Assembly (NCBI GenBank): GCA_910585005.1
Contig: CAJUCN010000016.1
Location: 13,639-77,638, forward strand
DNA length: 64,000 nt
Origin: an uncultured Lachnospiraceae bacterium
GTDB taxonomy: Bacteria > Bacillota > Clostridia > Lachnospirales > Lachnospiraceae
Reading direction: 5' to 3'
How positions within the stretch are numbered: position 1 is the first letter of the stretch; each line of letters opens with the position of its first letter. The notes under the pieces are model-generated. The model searched no databases and was not told the origin of the DNA. It saw only the letters and a list, made by a program, of their open reading frames with translations. Both the position numbers and the translations under genes were made by a program. Below are positions 1-8,669 of this stretch, piece after piece.

Positions 1-279
1 AAAATCCTCACAAGGACTTCCCACATCCCAGGAACCATCCTCTCTTTTTTGAAAAGGATAATACTGGGGTTCATTGGTATTGTACTGATAGTGCTTGGGA
101 AATACGCACATCCGCACCTTATTAAAAGGAGAATTTTTCAGAGAATCCAGTGTCTGTCTGATCAGATCTTCCTCTTGATGCGCCAGCGCATATACCGTTG
201 TTCCAAAGGGATGGAAAACCGTTCCATCTTCGTACTCAAAATGTGTCCCTACTGCCCTTACCATTCCATGTCTGCTCAT
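1..279 (-). CDS. Partial apiosidase-like glycoside hydrolase (DUF4038/DUF5060/DUF5605 group), 5' part
   Basis: The gene starts at an ATG (277-279) behind a GAGGG ribosome-binding site and runs off the left edge, leaving 93 codons. The visible protein contains GTHFEYEDGTVFHPFGTT, then LIRQTLDSLKNSPFNKVRMC and NTNEPQYYPF. This is how the TIM-barrel of the DUF4038/DUF5605 glycosidases opens: a strand carrying HPFGTT-VYA, then a helix, then a strand ending near a Phe/Pro-rich loop. There is no signal peptide, so it should act in the cytoplasm on imported oligosaccharide. It lies downstream of the AraC gene on the same strand and probably shares its transcript. Members of this group act on plant glycans; the exact substrate cannot be told from this fragment. 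Confidence 0.7.
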   Translation of the reverse strand, partial: MSRHGMVRAVGTHFEYEDGTVFHPFGTTVYALAHQEEDLIRQTLDSLKNSPFNKVRMCVFPKHYQYNTNEPQYYPFQKREDGSWDVGSPCEDF

Positions 280-399
280 ATTTTCCCTCTTTTCTGTGAT
301 GTTTTAATGGTATTATAAATCTGATATCCCCTTCCTTCAAGTACATCCAAAGCAAATCATTTGCCGGTTGAAATCCATACATCCCCATGATCTTTCCCC

Positions 400-1278
400 C
401 TATACCTTCACACTCACATATCCCTGCGCCCTCATCTGCTTCCGAAACTCCCCTGGGGAAACTTTCATATACTTTTTAAATACCTTGCTAAAATAATTGC
501 CATCCGAAAATCCACAGCAAACGCTGACTTCCTCCAACCGCATATCCGTGGAATGAAGCAGCTTTATCGCATACTCCAGCCGCACCTTGGTAAGATACCT
601 GATTGGATGCTCCCCGGTATATTTCATGAACTCTCTTGATAAATGGCTCTGGGAAACCCCCAGCTCTTCTGCCGCTTTCAGTAATGTGATGGGCTGGTCA
701 AAATTTTGTTCCATATAGGCTTTTGCCCTGTCCATAAGACTGGAATGACACTCCTTGGCAATACTTGCGTCACACAATGCACACAAAAAACCAAACGCTT
801 CTTTTTCCGCCATAAAGGCATTTTGTATCAGCCCCTTTTTAGCCTGAAAGTATAGGCCCATAAGCTGTTTGACCGCCGGATGATGAGAGGCAAGCGCGAT
901 CATCTTTCCCACATGGCCTAACACATATTCATAATAAGCGGAAACGCTTCTTCCACGAAACATAAGATACACAAATTCCCATGGGCCCTGATTCTTTTCC
1001 TCATCAAAATAGTACGATTCCTCCCCGGGCATCCGTAAAAAGAATCCTTCCCCCTTTTTGACTGTAAAGATGCCATCCTCCGTCTCCAAAGTCCCACTCC
1101 CACTCAATGTATACTGAAATAAAAAACACTCTGGCCTGTTTTGGTTCTTCCAATAATACCCACCATCGTTCCTGCGCTGCCATCCTACCGCGTCAAGGAC
1201 TATAGCTGGTTCTTCCACATGATCCATAAAACAAAATCCATAATCGTCACAAATATCCCTATCCTTCCGGCACATCAA
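400..1278 (-). CDS. AraC-family transcriptional regulator with cupin-like sensor domain
   Basis: 292 residues. Residues 1-150 form a cupin-type ligand-binding domain (FQYTLSGSGTLETEDG, then KKGEGFFLRMPGE), and residues about 180-285 form the AraC double helix-turn-helix (ITLLKAAEELGVSQSHLSREF and EEVSVCCGFSDGNYFSKVFKK). The start is supported by an AAGGG site about 10 nt upstream. It is divergent from the GH4 glycosidase at 1460 and upstream of the partial glycosidase at 1-279, so it is probably the local activator that responds to a sugar released from the glycan. It has no receiver domain and so is not the response regulator of the YesM-type kinase at 6898-8664. Its direct targets are inferred. 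Confidence 0.88.
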   Translation of the reverse strand: MMCRKDRDICDDYGFCFMDHVEEPAIVLDAVGWQRRNDGGYYWKNQNRPECFLFQYTLSGSGTLETEDGIFTVKKGEGFFLRMPGEESYYFDEEKNQGPWEFVYLMFRGRSVSAYYEYVLGHVGKMIALASHHPAVKQLMGLYFQAKKGLIQNAFMAEKEAFGFLCALCDASIAKECHSSLMDRAKAYMEQNFDQPITLLKAAEELGVSQSHLSREFMKYTGEHPIRYLTKVRLEYAIKLLHSTDMRLEEVSVCCGFSDGNYFSKVFKKYMKVSPGEFRKQMRAQGYVSVKV

Positions 1279-1459
1279 AAAATTACCCTTTCTATCAAAT
1301 CATTACGATTGAAAAAGTTCTTCCCTTCTCCTATGATAAAACTAAAACCATGGTATTTACTGCATAGATTCTTACTATCTACCGCTTGTTTTCAGATAAG
1401 TATAACAGGTAAATGCCAAAGCGTAAACTATCAAAATATTACAGAAAAGAGGAAAAGCC

Positions 1460-2938
1460 ATGTCATTCAAAGTAGCTTTTATCGGTGCAGGCAGCATCGG
1501 ATTTACAAGAGGTCTCCTTTCGGATCTCTTAACTGTCCCGGAATTTCACGATATTGAAGTTTCATTTACAGACATCAACCCGGATAATTTAAGAATGGTT
1601 ACCCAGCTCTGCCAGCGGGATATTGAAGAAAACGGACTGAATATCAAAATCCAGGCAACTCTTGACCGCCGGGAAGCATTTAAAAATGCAAAATACGTCA
1701 TCAACTGTGTAAGAATCGGAATGCTGGATGCTTTTGCCACAGATGTGGAAATTCCCCTTAAATATGGAGTTGACCAGTGTGTGGGAGATACCTTAGGCAT
1801 TGGCGGCATCATGTACGGCCAGCGTGGCGTCCATGCGATGCTTGGCTTTTGCAAAGATATCCGGGAAGCTGCGGCCCCAGGCTGTATCCTTTTAAGCTAC
1901 TCTAACCCCAATGCCATGGTAACCTGGGCGTGCAACAAATATGGCGGTGTAAAGACCTACGGCTTGTGCCATGGCGTACAGCACGGTCACGAACAGATCG
2001 CCAAGGCTCTTGGACGGGATAAAAAAGATGTTGACATCATTTGTGCCGGGTTAAATCACCAGACCTGGTATATCAGCGTTAAGACCGACGGCATTGAGCG
2101 CACCAGGGATTTGTATGAGTTGATGAAACAGGCAGACTTTGCCAAAGATGAAAATATCCGGTTAGACGTAATGAAGAATTTTGGCTACTATTCTACCGAA
2201 TCCAACGGCCATCTCTCCGAATATCTCATGTGGTACCGCAAACGCCCCGAAGATATGGAAAAATGGATCAATTACAGCAGTTGGATCCAGGGAGAAACTG
2301 CCGGTTACCTGCGCGTATGCAAAGAAAGCAGGAACTGGTTTGAAACAGATTTTCCCAACTGGTTAAAAGAACCTGCCAAAAAATATATCCCCGAAAACCG
2401 CTCCACAGAACACGGCAGTTATATTATCGAAGGGCTTGAAACAGGCCGGGCCTACAGAGGACATTTTAATGTGATGAATCAAGGAACCATCTCCAACCTG
2501 CCTGACGAATGTGTCGTGGAAGTTCCCTGTTATGTAGATTATAATGGTGTATCCATCCCTAAAGTCGGTGATCTTCCCCTGGGATGTGCCGCTATCTGTT
2601 CTCAAAGTGTCTGGGTACAGAAATTGGCGGTGGAAGCCGCCGTCCACGCAGACATAAATCTGCTCCGCCAGGCTGCCATGATGGATCCTCTTACCGGATC
2701 TGTCTGTACTCCTGACGAAATCATCCAAATGGTGGATGAAATGCTGGTAGCAGGCGAAGAATGGCTTCCCCAGTATGCAGCAGAAATTGATCAGGCCAAA
2801 AAACGGCTGGAAAACAAATCCATACCTTACCGCATGGTGAAAGGATTCACCCTAAAAGAAAAGACGATAGAAGAAATGGCGGAAGAAAAGGCAAAATACA
2901 GGGCGCTTGCCGGAGCAGCCTCAAAAGAAAGCGTTTAA
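1460..2938 (+). CDS. GH4 NAD-dependent alpha-glycosidase (alpha-glucuronidase/galacturonidase-like, LplD relative)
   Basis: 492 residues, the usual GH4 length. The N-terminal Rossmann strand reads KVAFIGAGSIGFTRGL (NAD binding). Cys170 in GLCHGVQ and His200 in AGLNHQTW are the expected metal ligands. GH4 enzymes use NAD+ and a divalent metal to cleave by oxidation, elimination and re-reduction. In this family the residues after the Cys mark specificity: CHSV in MelA alpha-galactosidases, CHEV in LplD alpha-galacturonidases and CHG- in alpha-glucuronidases. This protein has CHGV, which favours a uronic acid or related substrate over a phosphosugar. The start follows AGAGGA. Convergent with an Lpl-like importer, as in the Bacillus lplABCD locus, so it probably acts on an imported oligosaccharide. 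Confidence 0.85.
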   Translation: MSFKVAFIGAGSIGFTRGLLSDLLTVPEFHDIEVSFTDINPDNLRMVTQLCQRDIEENGLNIKIQATLDRREAFKNAKYVINCVRIGMLDAFATDVEIPLKYGVDQCVGDTLGIGGIMYGQRGVHAMLGFCKDIREAAAPGCILLSYSNPNAMVTWACNKYGGVKTYGLCHGVQHGHEQIAKALGRDKKDVDIICAGLNHQTWYISVKTDGIERTRDLYELMKQADFAKDENIRLDVMKNFGYYSTESNGHLSEYLMWYRKRPEDMEKWINYSSWIQGETAGYLRVCKESRNWFETDFPNWLKEPAKKYIPENRSTEHGSYIIEGLETGRAYRGHFNVMNQGTISNLPDECVVEVPCYVDYNGVSIPKVGDLPLGCAAICSQSVWVQKLAVEAAVHADINLLRQAAMMDPLTGSVCTPDEIIQMVDEMLVAGEEWLPQYAAEIDQAKKRLENKSIPYRMVKGFTLKEKTIEEMAEEKAKYRALAGAASKESV

Positions 2939-2958
2939 TCCCTTTGTATTCCTACGAC

Positions 2959-2994
2959 AAAAATCCCATGGGTTCTTGTTCCCATGGGATTTTT
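2959..2994. terminator. Bidirectional terminator between convergent GH4 and permease genes
   Basis: A perfect 14-bp inverted repeat, AAAAATCCCATGGG at 2959-2972 and its complement at 2981-2994, with an 8-nt loop. It has A/T runs on both sides, so it can stop transcription from either convergent gene. Confidence 0.9.
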
Positions 2995-3009
2995 CTATTA
3001 CGTCATTCT

Positions 3010-3909
3010 CTATTCTTTTACGCCGCCAATAGTAAGGCCCGTTACAAAATATCTCTGTAAAAAAGGATACAGACAAATGATAGGCAGCATAGTTACCACA
3101 GTTGCCGCCGCACGGATGGTAAGCGGTGTGATAGCTGCCCCGGCGCCCCGCTCACTGGCTGCAGAAGCGCTGCCGCTTTGCTGCATAACCGAAGATAACA
3201 GCTTCATCAACTCATACTGTAACGTGGTATATTCTGTTTTCATTCTGTTGTACAGCATAGCGTCAAACCAGGAGTTCCACTGGCCAACCGCCACAAACAA
3301 AACGACAGTCGCATACACTGGCTTACAAAGGGGAGAAATAATCTTAAAGAAGATCGTCATATATCCCGCCCCGTCAAGCTGCGCTGATTCCTCCAAACTG
3401 TCCGGCAGCCCTAACATGTAGGTACGCATCACCAGCATATTCCATGCACTGACCATACCTGGAACCACATATACCCAAAAGGTTCCTGTCAGCCCTAAGT
3501 TTCTGTATAACAGGAAAACAGGGATCAAACCGCCGTTCACATACATCGTAACCACCCAAAATAGAGAAAGCTGGGTTTTGAACAAAAACCGTTTCCGGCT
3601 GACCACATAAGCAAGCAGCGCATTAACGATCAGCGCCGATGCCGTACCCACTACCGTTCGCAGTACTGTGATCTTTGCGCCAGTCACAAGATTTTCCATC
3701 GCAAGCACCGTCTGGTAATTCTTTATCGCAAACTTTCTGGGCCATAAATAAATACCGCCGCGCACTGCATCAATACCTTCATTAAAAGATACTGCCACCG
3801 TGTTCCAAACCGGATACAAGGTAATAATTACGAAGGCGATCATGAACAAGGAATTTAATATGGTAAAAATCTTACTCCCCATGGAGCTCTTTACTCTCTT
3901 ATGATTCAT
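3010..3909 (-). CDS. Sugar ABC transporter permease, LplC/YtcP type
   Basis: Inner-membrane permease of a CUT1-type oligosaccharide importer, about 299 residues with six predicted membrane segments. The EAA loop that docks the ATPase reads EESAQLDGAGYM. An open frame reaches a GTG at 3918, but the AGGAGG site (3918-3923) overlaps that codon, so translation should begin at the ATG at 3907-3909. It lies directly downstream of a second permease (3922) and of the substrate-binding lipoprotein (4975). No ATPase gene is present. Such Lpl-type importers usually share a general MsmX-like ATPase encoded elsewhere. The Ala/Ser-rich stretch SGSASAASERGAGAA before the last helix is typical of YtcP proteins. 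Confidence 0.9.
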   Translation of the reverse strand: MNHKRVKSSMGSKIFTILNSLFMIAFVIITLYPVWNTVAVSFNEGIDAVRGGIYLWPRKFAIKNYQTVLAMENLVTGAKITVLRTVVGTASALIVNALLAYVVSRKRFLFKTQLSLFWVVTMYVNGGLIPVFLLYRNLGLTGTFWVYVVPGMVSAWNMLVMRTYMLGLPDSLEESAQLDGAGYMTIFFKIISPLCKPVYATVVLFVAVGQWNSWFDAMLYNRMKTEYTTLQYELMKLLSSVMQQSGSASAASERGAGAAITPLTIRAAATVVTMLPIICLYPFLQRYFVTGLTIGGVKE

Positions 3910-3921
3910 TTTATCCACCTC

Positions 3922-4863
3922 CTAGAACAGCCGTTCTTCGCCGGCACGTTTAGCCAACTGGTTACAAACTACAATCAGCGCGATACTAACTGCACTCTTG
4001 AAGATACCAGCCGCAGTACCAAGGGAGAAGTCATTCTGGCTGATACCCCAGTTCAGTACATAGATATCAATTGTCTGTGACACCTTCTGTACCAATCCGT
4101 TCCCTAACAGATACTGCACTTCAAAACCTGCATTCAATACATTACCAATATTCATAAGCAGTAAGATCATAATCGTCGGCTTAATGCCTGGAAGCGTTAT
4201 GTACATAATCTTCTGCAGCCTGTTAGCGCCATCTATGGACGCCGCCTCATACAGGCAGGGATCTATTGCCGTAATGGCAGACAAGTAAATAATTGCATTC
4301 CACCCTGTTTCCTTCCAACAATTGGCAAACGCCACGATCGGCCAGAAGAACTTAGGGTGGGCAAAGAAATTAATTGCCTGGTCAATGATATTCGCTCTCA
4401 ATAATAAATCATTAATAATACCGGTACTGGAAAGAGCATCATGCAAGATACCGGTAACGATAATCCATGAAAGAAAGTGAGGTAAGTAAGAAATCGTCTG
4501 TACCGTCTTTTTGGCAAATGAAGAGCGGATCTCATTTAACAAAACGGCAAACAAAATTGCCATCACTGTGGTAGTGATCAGATTCAATGCCCCCATACAA
4601 AACGTATTTCTGATTGCTCTGATGAAAGTCGCATCCTCAAACAAAAACTTAAATTTGTCAAGCCCCACAAATTTTGACCCCAGAATCCCATTCTTCGGTT
4701 TGTAATTCTGGAAAGCCATGATCCAGCCGGTCAGCGGCCAGTAATAAAATATAATACCGTAAACTGTCACAAAGAAAGAAATAATGAGCAGGGATTTCTG
4801 TCTCTTCAGTTCTTTTAAAGTTATTTTTTTGCTCTTTTTAACCTTTGCTGCTCCTTGCGCCAT
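3922..4863 (-). CDS. Sugar ABC transporter permease, LplB type
   Basis: 313 residues. A basic cytoplasmic N-terminus (KVKKSKKITLKELKRQK) is followed by six predicted membrane helices, with the EAA motif YEAASIDGANR in the usual place before helix five. The motif WPLTGWIMAFQNYKP in the first loop is characteristic of LplB-like permeases. It pairs with the permease at 3010-3909; 12 nt separate the two. It sits downstream of the lipoprotein gene behind a hairpin at 4887-4933, which probably lowers permease synthesis relative to the binding protein. Confidence 0.9.
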   Translation of the reverse strand: MAQGAAKVKKSKKITLKELKRQKSLLIISFFVTVYGIIFYYWPLTGWIMAFQNYKPKNGILGSKFVGLDKFKFLFEDATFIRAIRNTFCMGALNLITTTVMAILFAVLLNEIRSSFAKKTVQTISYLPHFLSWIIVTGILHDALSSTGIINDLLLRANIIDQAINFFAHPKFFWPIVAFANCWKETGWNAIIYLSAITAIDPCLYEAASIDGANRLQKIMYITLPGIKPTIMILLLMNIGNVLNAGFEVQYLLGNGLVQKVSQTIDIYVLNWGISQNDFSLGTAAGIFKSAVSIALIVVCNQLAKRAGEERLF

Positions 4864-4886
4864 TGTGTCACTCCTTCCCTACAATC

Positions 4887-4933
4887 AAAAGGCAGCAATA
4901 GACGTTATTTTGGAATATCTATTACTGCCTTTT
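4887..4933 (-). terminator. Intercistronic hairpin between binding protein and permeases
   Basis: An inverted repeat, AAAAGGCAGCAATAGA at 4887-4902 against TCTATTACTGCCTTTT at 4918-4933, with one mismatch and a 15-nt loop. It follows the stop codon of the lipoprotein gene and precedes the LplB-like permease. With only four T residues it is more likely a partial terminator or 3'-end stabiliser, which gives an excess of the binding protein over the permeases. Confidence 0.65.
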
Positions 4934-4974
4934 CTTGCAATCATTTCAAAACATTACAGTTCTTATTCCCTGAT

Positions 4975-6708
4975 TTATTTAAAAGTATCCAGTATTGCCT
5001 GCATCTCAGATAAGAAATCTTCCGGCTTACATTCACTGTAAACTCCCATATACTCTTCCCATGCTGCATCAAAATCAGCAGCCATAACTACCTTCGGAAG
5101 ATATTCATGCTTGATCTCGCCCATCTTTGCCCATGCAATACCACCAGGAGTCTCTGTGGTAAAGTTGTTAGAATAACTGTACATCGGGAACCAAGGACCA
5201 TTGGTCTCTACTACGGATCCAATCATATCTACATAGTTATCTGCGCCGTATGCTGCAAGACAGTCTTTAAGAGGCTGTGCCATATCGTTCTGGAATTCAG
5301 AAGTCTGCTCTTCTGGCTTATTTGCGTTCTTTCCATCACGGCTTGTGCCACCCCACTGAGGGAAGTAGCTGTACTGGCAGCGGTGGGATGCCTGATAAGA
5401 AGTATCCGCCCATTTCATTCTCTGCTCATCTGTTCTGTAGAATAAACCGTTTTCATCTACCTGATAGTCTACATCTTTAACGCCCCAGTATCTAAGGTCA
5501 TGAAGTTCCTGATCCATAGCACAGTCAACGATGAACTTAAATGCCTTGTCAGGATCTTTACAGTCAACAGAAATTGCAATGCCAGATGCCTGGTTAACAG
5601 TATCATCATATGTATGCCATCTGTTTTCCATACCGGCTTCTGTTGTCAGTCCAAGAGGCACATAGTTGCATCCCTTAGCATCCAAACCTTGCTGCTTAAA
5701 TACATCATTTACGGTATATGCGAAATCCCACCACTGGTCTATCATACCAAGCACACGGCCGGTAGAAAGTTTTGCGATGTATTCATCATAGGTCTGGGTA
5801 AAACTTTCAGGATCTACAAATCCCTTATTGTATTCTTCATTTAACTTCCGCAAATATTTCTTGGTATCTTCAGAAGTATTGTAATCACCAATGGTAAGGG
5901 TTTCAGAATCAACTAATACGGAACCGTTATTGGGATGTCCTGCCAGGAACTGTCCTGCGTTCTCCAGACAGAAATATCTCCAGTCTTCACAAAGAATGGT
6001 GTAAGCAATGTTCTGCGTACCATCTTCCATAGTAGGATTTGCTGCCATGTAATCTTCCAACACCTTGAAATAATCATCCATTGTCTGGATATCCGGATAA
6101 CCTGCCCACTCAAGAACTCTTACCTGAATCCAGAAAGCTTCGTCGTTATGAGTGGTAGTTGTGCTCTCACCCATGGTATTTCCAAAGGGATTGATCCAGT
6201 AGATATGTCCATCAGGCTGACGGAACTTATCCCATTCTTCCTGTGTAAACCATGTATCCCTGAACTCAGGGTACTGATCAATATAATCATCAAGAGGTAC
6301 AAGCGCTTCCGCGTCTACCAACTGACCCATATCATCACTATCTATAAAATCCGGATACTCCCCACTTGCAATCAAAGTGCCGGTTGCTTCGGCTGCCGTC
6401 TGTCCGGTAAGCCATGTTTCTTTCACCTTCACACCCCACTTATCCGCGATCATCTGGGCAATTTCATTGTCACTGTTGATCTCTGATCCAGGCATGGTAA
6501 TAAACATGGTAAAATCTGTAACCTCTCCGCTTGAAGCTTCGCTCTCAGCGCTTTGATCTTCGCTTGGGGCATCTGACTGATCATCTGCCTGCTGGTTCTC
6601 AGTATTGCTGCTAGCAGGAGTTTCTGCATTTTCTTTGCCGCCGCATCCAGCTAATGTAGAAACAGCTAACACAGAAGCTAACAGCATTGCTATCACTTTC
6701 TTTTTCAT
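4975..6708 (-). CDS. Substrate-binding lipoprotein of oligosaccharide ABC importer (LplA-like)
   Basis: 577 residues. The N-terminus is a lipoprotein signal with positively charged KKK, a hydrophobic core and the lipobox LAGC, so Cys22 is lipidated after cleavage. A Ser/Glu/Asp-rich linker of about 40 residues follows (ENQQADDQSDAPSEDQSAES), tethering the binding domain to the membrane. The large size and the opening TDFTMFITMPGSEINSDNEI fit the LplA/YtcQ group of big extracellular solute-binding proteins. It is the first gene of the importer operon, with a strong GAGGATTATT site, a promoter at 6755-6782 and tandem activator-like repeats beside it. The ligand is unknown; the neighbouring GH4 suggests a uronate-containing oligosaccharide. 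Confidence 0.92.
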   Translation of the reverse strand: MKKKVIAMLLASVLAVSTLAGCGGKENAETPASSNTENQQADDQSDAPSEDQSAESEASSGEVTDFTMFITMPGSEINSDNEIAQMIADKWGVKVKETWLTGQTAAEATGTLIASGEYPDFIDSDDMGQLVDAEALVPLDDYIDQYPEFRDTWFTQEEWDKFRQPDGHIYWINPFGNTMGESTTTTHNDEAFWIQVRVLEWAGYPDIQTMDDYFKVLEDYMAANPTMEDGTQNIAYTILCEDWRYFCLENAGQFLAGHPNNGSVLVDSETLTIGDYNTSEDTKKYLRKLNEEYNKGFVDPESFTQTYDEYIAKLSTGRVLGMIDQWWDFAYTVNDVFKQQGLDAKGCNYVPLGLTTEAGMENRWHTYDDTVNQASGIAISVDCKDPDKAFKFIVDCAMDQELHDLRYWGVKDVDYQVDENGLFYRTDEQRMKWADTSYQASHRCQYSYFPQWGGTSRDGKNANKPEEQTSEFQNDMAQPLKDCLAAYGADNYVDMIGSVVETNGPWFPMYSYSNNFTTETPGGIAWAKMGEIKHEYLPKVVMAADFDAAWEEYMGVYSECKPEDFLSEMQAILDTFK

Positions 6709-6754
6709 TAATAATCCTCCTTCTTTATGGTAATTTAATAATTCTTATATAAAT

Positions 6755-6782
6755 ATCTTATAATTTTTTAATACTTTTTCAA
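6755..6782 (-). promoter_or_regulatory. Promoter of the importer operon
   Basis: On the minus strand TTGAAA (6777-6782) is followed by a 16-bp spacer and TAAGAT (6755-6760). The position is about 45-75 bp upstream of the lipoprotein start codon. The -35 box directly adjoins the tandem repeat at 6783-6817. Confidence 0.55.
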
Positions 6783-6817
6783 CCTGACAAACTATAGGAA
6801 AAAGCCCGACAAACTAT
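6783..6817 (-). promoter_or_regulatory. Tandem 13-bp direct repeat, probable AraC-type activator site
   Basis: CCTGACAAACTAT at 6783-6795 and CCCGACAAACTAT at 6805-6817 are direct repeats (12 of 13 identical) exactly 22 bp, or two helical turns, apart. The proximal copy abuts the -35 box of the importer promoter. AraC/YesN-type activators bind direct repeats with this spacing and in this position. That it is an activator site is inferred. Confidence 0.5.
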
Positions 6818-6859
6818 TGTTGCGATTTGCATTCCATCGTTTATCAGGCTTTTCCTATA
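6793..6859 (-). terminator. Hairpin downstream of the sensor kinase
   Basis: TATAGGAAAAAGCC with the following CGACAAAC (6793-6814) pairs with GTTTATCAGGCTTTTCCTATA (6839-6859), allowing G-U pairs, around a 24-nt loop. It follows the sensor kinase stop codon. The downstream arm contains a GCTTTTT run on the minus strand. The same bases include the tandem repeats at 6783-6817. Confidence 0.5.
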
Positions 6860-6897
6860 TTTTTTATCCCTATTTTGTTTCTGACCTTTATCTGCTT

Positions 6898-8664
6898 TCA
6901 GCAGACAAGAGGCAAATGGATCGTCACTACGGTCCCTTCTCCGATCTCACTGGCCATCTCAAAACGAACCTTATTTTCTGTGGCCATCTTAAGGCGAAGA
7001 GCCGCATTTAAGATCCCCACATGGTTGTTTTCTTTGATCAGATCAATCCTGACGTATTCCATTTCCTCCTCCAGCTTCTTGCATTGTTCCTTTGGCATCC
7101 CCCGTCCTGTGTCCTCTATCTCCATCACCAGTTCCTTTTTTTCCTTATAAATGCGGACAAACACCCAGCTTTTTGAGGACTTATTTTCCATGCCATGTAC
7201 ACAGGCATTCTCCACGAAAGTTACCAGCGTCAGCTTCGGCAGTAAGTAATCATTGCATTCCTCATCTACATGGATCTCATAGGCAAGCCTTTCCCCAAAA
7301 CGGTATTTCTGTAATTCCAAATATGCTTCGATAAATTTGATCTCCTCGTGGATATGGACAAAATCGTTTCCCCACTCCACATTCTGCCTCTCCATCAACG
7401 CCAGCTTCTGAACCATATCCGCCGTCTCAAATTCCTTCTTTAACACGCTATGCATACGGATGCTCTCAAGGGCATTAAATAAGAAATGAGGGTTGATCTG
7501 ACTGTGCAGCGCCAATAGTTCAGCTTTTTGCCTGGCAATATCAATCTCCTGGCTCTTTAGCCTGTCTTTATATACTGTTTGGATCAATTCGTTCATCCTG
7601 CCCGCCATCCGGTTATAGCTTTCCATTAGAGTACTGATCTCATCGCCGCCCTGAACTTCCTTTAACGGTTTTAGTTCATCTCCTTCCACATTTTCAAAAA
7701 CCCTCCCAAGTTCCTTAATTCGCTGCGTAAAAGACTGGTTGATCAGCCGCATGAGTAAAAACGGCAAAAACAAGTTGATGCAGATCAAACAGGCAACTAA
7801 TGGGAAATTTGCTACAAGAACCGCCCGGGAGTCCATTTTAGGCGTCATTACATAAATATCCCATACATTTCCATAAACGCTCATTGCCTTATGCACCCCA
7901 GCCTTTTGCACTTGCTCTGCCGAAATCAATTCAAAAGGAACCTGCATGCCGCCTTTCCCGTCATTGGAAAATAAAATCCGTTCCCCTTCACACACATAAA
8001 ATATTTGTGAATATTTCGCGTTTATCAAGGTAATCAGCATATCGCTGTAATCCAAGTCCATCTTAATGGCGCTCTTCTCATGCCTCTTATGGTAATAATC
8101 CATACGGCGTACCAGGGAAATCACCCGTTGGCTTGTATAGCCGGTTTTCACATAATCAGCAAATATGATCGTGTCCCCTTTCCCTTCCTCCAGCTTCTTA
8201 TACCAGGGTTCCTCCATGGCCATTTCCAGCCTTTTAAAATAACCTCCATTAATGATCCCGTCATTATCCCCATAGATTACCGTATGAAAATGACTGCTGC
8301 TTACACTTACCGTATACAGGGAATCCTTGATAAATTCCAGGTATTGGTCATAATAGTCATAGGCCGATGCAAACTCTGATTTCATAAATTCGTTGACATA
8401 CCGGTTAATGTAGATATTCTGTAACAGATCAGAAGCGCTGCCAACGGAATTTTCCAGCGTAAACTTTACAGAATCTGCAATATTGTTCATTTCCTGCAAC
8501 GTTGCTTTTTTCTCCGCATTTACGATCAAGATCCATATGACGCTGTCTGTTACAAGTAAGGGGAAAATCACACAGATGATTTGTAAAAGCATCAGTTTTT
8601 TCCCAAGACTGATATTATTTAATTTTTTTACCAAAAAATTTTGGCCGCTCTTTTTGTCCTTCAT
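6898..8664 (-). CDS. YesM-type sensor histidine kinase
   Basis: About 588 residues. A membrane helix (residues about 28-52) leads to an extracellular sensing domain (about 55-290) and a second helix (about 293-315). HAMP follows (FLLMRLINQSFTQRIKELG), then the His_kinase phosphoacceptor LHSQINPHFLFNALES and a GHKL ATPase domain (ENACVHG and DTGRGMP). YesM kinases sense sugars or cell envelope cues and normally phosphorylate a YesN AraC-type regulator encoded beside them; none is present here. An upstream TTG at 8673 is in frame, but ATG at 8664 is the more usual start, and neither has a clear ribosome-binding site. The gene begins immediately beside the AT-rich three-gene operon, whose last stop codon (8670-8672) overlaps the TTG. 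Confidence 0.88.
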   Translation of the reverse strand: MKDKKSGQNFLVKKLNNISLGKKLMLLQIICVIFPLLVTDSVIWILIVNAEKKATLQEMNNIADSVKFTLENSVGSASDLLQNIYINRYVNEFMKSEFASAYDYYDQYLEFIKDSLYTVSVSSSHFHTVIYGDNDGIINGGYFKRLEMAMEEPWYKKLEEGKGDTIIFADYVKTGYTSQRVISLVRRMDYYHKRHEKSAIKMDLDYSDMLITLINAKYSQIFYVCEGERILFSNDGKGGMQVPFELISAEQVQKAGVHKAMSVYGNVWDIYVMTPKMDSRAVLVANFPLVACLICINLFLPFLLMRLINQSFTQRIKELGRVFENVEGDELKPLKEVQGGDEISTLMESYNRMAGRMNELIQTVYKDRLKSQEIDIARQKAELLALHSQINPHFLFNALESIRMHSVLKKEFETADMVQKLALMERQNVEWGNDFVHIHEEIKFIEAYLELQKYRFGERLAYEIHVDEECNDYLLPKLTLVTFVENACVHGMENKSSKSWVFVRIYKEKKELVMEIEDTGRGMPKEQCKKLEEEMEYVRIDLIKENNHVGILNAALRLKMATENKVRFEMASEIGEGTVVTIHLPLVC

Positions 8665-8669
8665 AATTT

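Noticed and set aside
4887..4933. Riboswitch in the importer operon
   Set aside because: A simple stem-loop without a conserved ligand-binding core; intercistronic position fits a processing or attenuation hairpin.
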